Position numbers and translations under genes: made by a program. From the NCBI RefSeq assembly GCF_016019885.1, contig NZ_JAEANY010000001.1, positions 496,001 to 560,000 of the forward strand: a stretch of DNA of 64,000 bases. Direction: 5' to 3'. The DNA is from Aurantiacibacter sediminis. GTDB taxonomy: Bacteria; Pseudomonadota; Alphaproteobacteria; Sphingomonadales; Sphingomonadaceae. Shown piece by piece: positions 62,898 through 64,000 of the stretch. The notes beneath the pieces were generated by a model. The model did not search any database. It had not been told where the DNA came from and saw nothing but the letters and a program-made list of their open reading frames with translations. Each line of letters begins with the position of its first letter. Within the stretch, counting starts at the first letter, position 1.

Positions 62898-63775
62898 TCC
62901 AGCCGCTCCCGTTCCCAGCGAGCGCGGATCATGTCGGAGGTTTCGCGGCTGCCGTCATGGCTCCAGCCGGGCTCGCGCCATAGATAGGATAGCTTGTGCC
63001 GCCACGGCGCGCGCCACACGTCCTTCGCTATCGCCGACCATTCATGGAACACGGCCTTCACGATGTTGAATGTGCCTAGCTGGTTGACGATGCCATAGCG
63101 GATCCGGTCGCTGTCATCTTCCGGCGTGAACGTGCCAAACATCCGGTCCCAGATGATGAAAACGCCAGCATAATTGCGATCGAGATAGCGCGGATTGATC
63201 GCATGGTGGACGCGGTGATGTGATGGGGTGTTCATTATCGCTTCGAACCAACGCGGCATCCGACCGACGGATTCAGTGTGAATCCAGAACTGATAAATCA
63301 GATTGATCCCGCCGCAGGCGATAATCATTGCGGGCTCAAATCCCGCAAAAGCGAGCGGCAACCGGAAAATGAAGCTGGCAGCGAAGAAGCCCGTCCAGCT
63401 TTGCCGCAGGGCCGTTGAGAGATTGTAGTGCTGGCTCGAATGGTGATTCACATGGCTCGCCCAGAACCATCGCACGCGGTGGGCGCTTCGGTGAAACAGG
63501 TAATAGGCGAAGTCATCCAGCACGAAGCACAGCGGCCACGCCCACCATACCCAACCGATGTTTAAGGGGGTGGAGGCATGCGCCCAGAAAAGCATGGCTG
63601 CGAGTGCACCACCGGTGATCGCGCCGACGGCAGTGCTGCCGAGACCGATGAAAAGCGATGTCGCCGTGTCGCGCGATTCGTAGGCTTCGGGTCGGCGGGA
63701 ACGTGCCCAAAGCACTTCGCCAATGATAAGCGCTACGAAGAGCGGTATCGCAAGGGTGACTGGATCGGGAATCAT
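62894..63775 (-). CDS. Sterol desaturase / fatty acid hydroxylase family protein
   Basis: 293 residues with about five membrane helices. Di-iron His clusters are present in order: HRSAHRVRWFWASHVNHHSS (about 93-112) and TPSHHRVHHAINPRYLD (about 185-201). Family members hydroxylate or desaturate lipids at membranes. Roles in sphingomonads include sphingolipid or carotenoid modification, but the substrate here cannot be read. It starts six bases after the stop of the partial upstream gene. Confidence 0.88.
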   Translation of the reverse strand: MIPDPVTLAIPLFVALIIGEVLWARSRRPEAYESRDTATSLFIGLGSTAVGAITGGALAAMLFWAHASTPLNIGWVWWAWPLCFVLDDFAYYLFHRSAHRVRWFWASHVNHHSSQHYNLSTALRQSWTGFFAASFIFRLPLAFAGFEPAMIIACGGINLIYQFWIHTESVGRMPRWFEAIMNTPSHHRVHHAINPRYLDRNYAGVFIIWDRMFGTFTPEDDSDRIRYGIVNQLGTFNIVKAVFHEWSAIAKDVWRAPWRHKLSYLWREPGWSHDGSRETSDMIRARWERERLD

Positions 63776-63781
63776 CGCTGG

Positions 63782-64000
63782 CTACTTAGCACTAGCCAAG
63801 CCTTTCACCCAGTCTGGAGCGCTGTTGTCGAATTGCAACACGAGCGAGCGAGGACCAATCGTTTGGTCTGTGATCGACAGCCGCTTCCCTTCCCAAGCGA
63901 AACTTGCCTCATCACCCAAAACCCGCGCGATGAAGGAGCCCCCATGTGCTAGCAGCACTGCCAGCCGACCGTTCGCATCACGTGCCAGCGCACCTGTCCG
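63782..64000 (-). CDS. C-terminal end of an unidentified gene, cut by the window edge
   Basis: The last 72 residues of a leftward gene, containing RLAVLLAHGGSFIARVLGDE and the end GPRSLVLQFDNSAPDWVKG. The frame is open to the edge with good codon use. It ends six bases before the hydroxylase start, so the two are probably co-transcribed. I cannot name the family from this fragment. Confidence 0.6.
   Translation of the reverse strand, partial: RTGALARDANGRLAVLLAHGGSFIARVLGDEASFAWEGKRLSITDQTIGPRSLVLQFDNSAPDWVKGLASAK

Noticed and set aside
1-64000. Prophage, insertion sequence or genomic island
   Set aside because: No integrase, transposase or phage structural gene is present, composition looks even, and the genes are core functions. 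The tRNA loci carry repeats but no integrated island.

Overview
The window is a 64 kb stretch of high-GC chromosome from an alphaproteobacterium, most likely an Erythrobacteraceae/Sphingomonadales species (Erythrobacter, Qipengyuania or Altererythrobacter type). This is inferred from gene content: MipZ, the fused-type petABC bc1 complex, TonB-ExbB-ExbD with several ExbD copies, DUF4403, DUF3035 and PRC-barrel proteins, an EcfG-type promoter, and paired PII genes around amtB. Codons are packed tightly, 4-bp ATGA overlaps are common, and I see no prophage, insertion sequence, CRISPR array or plasmid gene. Nearly everything is core metabolism, translation or envelope.

Layout. 0-13 kb: tadA, then a long leftward block with a secreted RNase T2, nadC, ileS-lspA-DUF3035, a glycerophosphodiesterase, ribF, an M19 dipeptidase, folA, purK, purE and gpmA. 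13.1-13.6 kb: tRNA-Thr followed by a structured repeat region. 13.7-29.2 kb: two PH-domain membrane proteins, a PRC-barrel stress protein, threonine aldolase, an EamA exporter, an epimerase, pepN, pgeF, the cytochrome bc1 operon petABC with apt, a cation/proton antiporter and an OmpA-type lipoprotein. 29.2-29.7 kb: tRNA-Gly followed by a second copy of the same repeat. 29.7-39.6 kb: DUF4403-panC (leftward), mipZ, a mini J-protein, phosphomannomutase/phosphoglucomutase, two less characterised envelope-type proteins and an Lhr-like helicase. 39.6-43.4 kb: a leftward TonB system (tonB-exbB-exbD1-exbD2, terminator, exbD3, degenerate exbD-like gene). 43.8-51.9 kb: hom, glpX, prs, an AraC regulator, hisN and several unknowns. 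52-58 kb: translation genes rpmI-rplT, pheS-pheT, prfC. 58-64 kb: a PPOX flavoprotein, an EEP-family nuclease/phosphatase, a sigma-54-driven PII-amtB-PII nitrogen locus, an OmpA-family outer-membrane protein and a sterol-desaturase-family hydroxylase.

The most unusual content is in the repeats, not the genes. Two 245-bp copies (7 differences by my count) lie just behind two different tRNA genes, and both are bordered by 28-bp hairpin units. There are four such units in all. Each has a constant CATCCG loop and GTCCTCG tail but a different self-complementary 7-bp stem. Three further repeat families sit in or between translation and purine genes. One is inserted in frame in ileS, one in frame in pheT, and one forms a perfect 22-bp inverted repeat between rpmI and rplT. 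All comparisons were made by eye; no database search was run.
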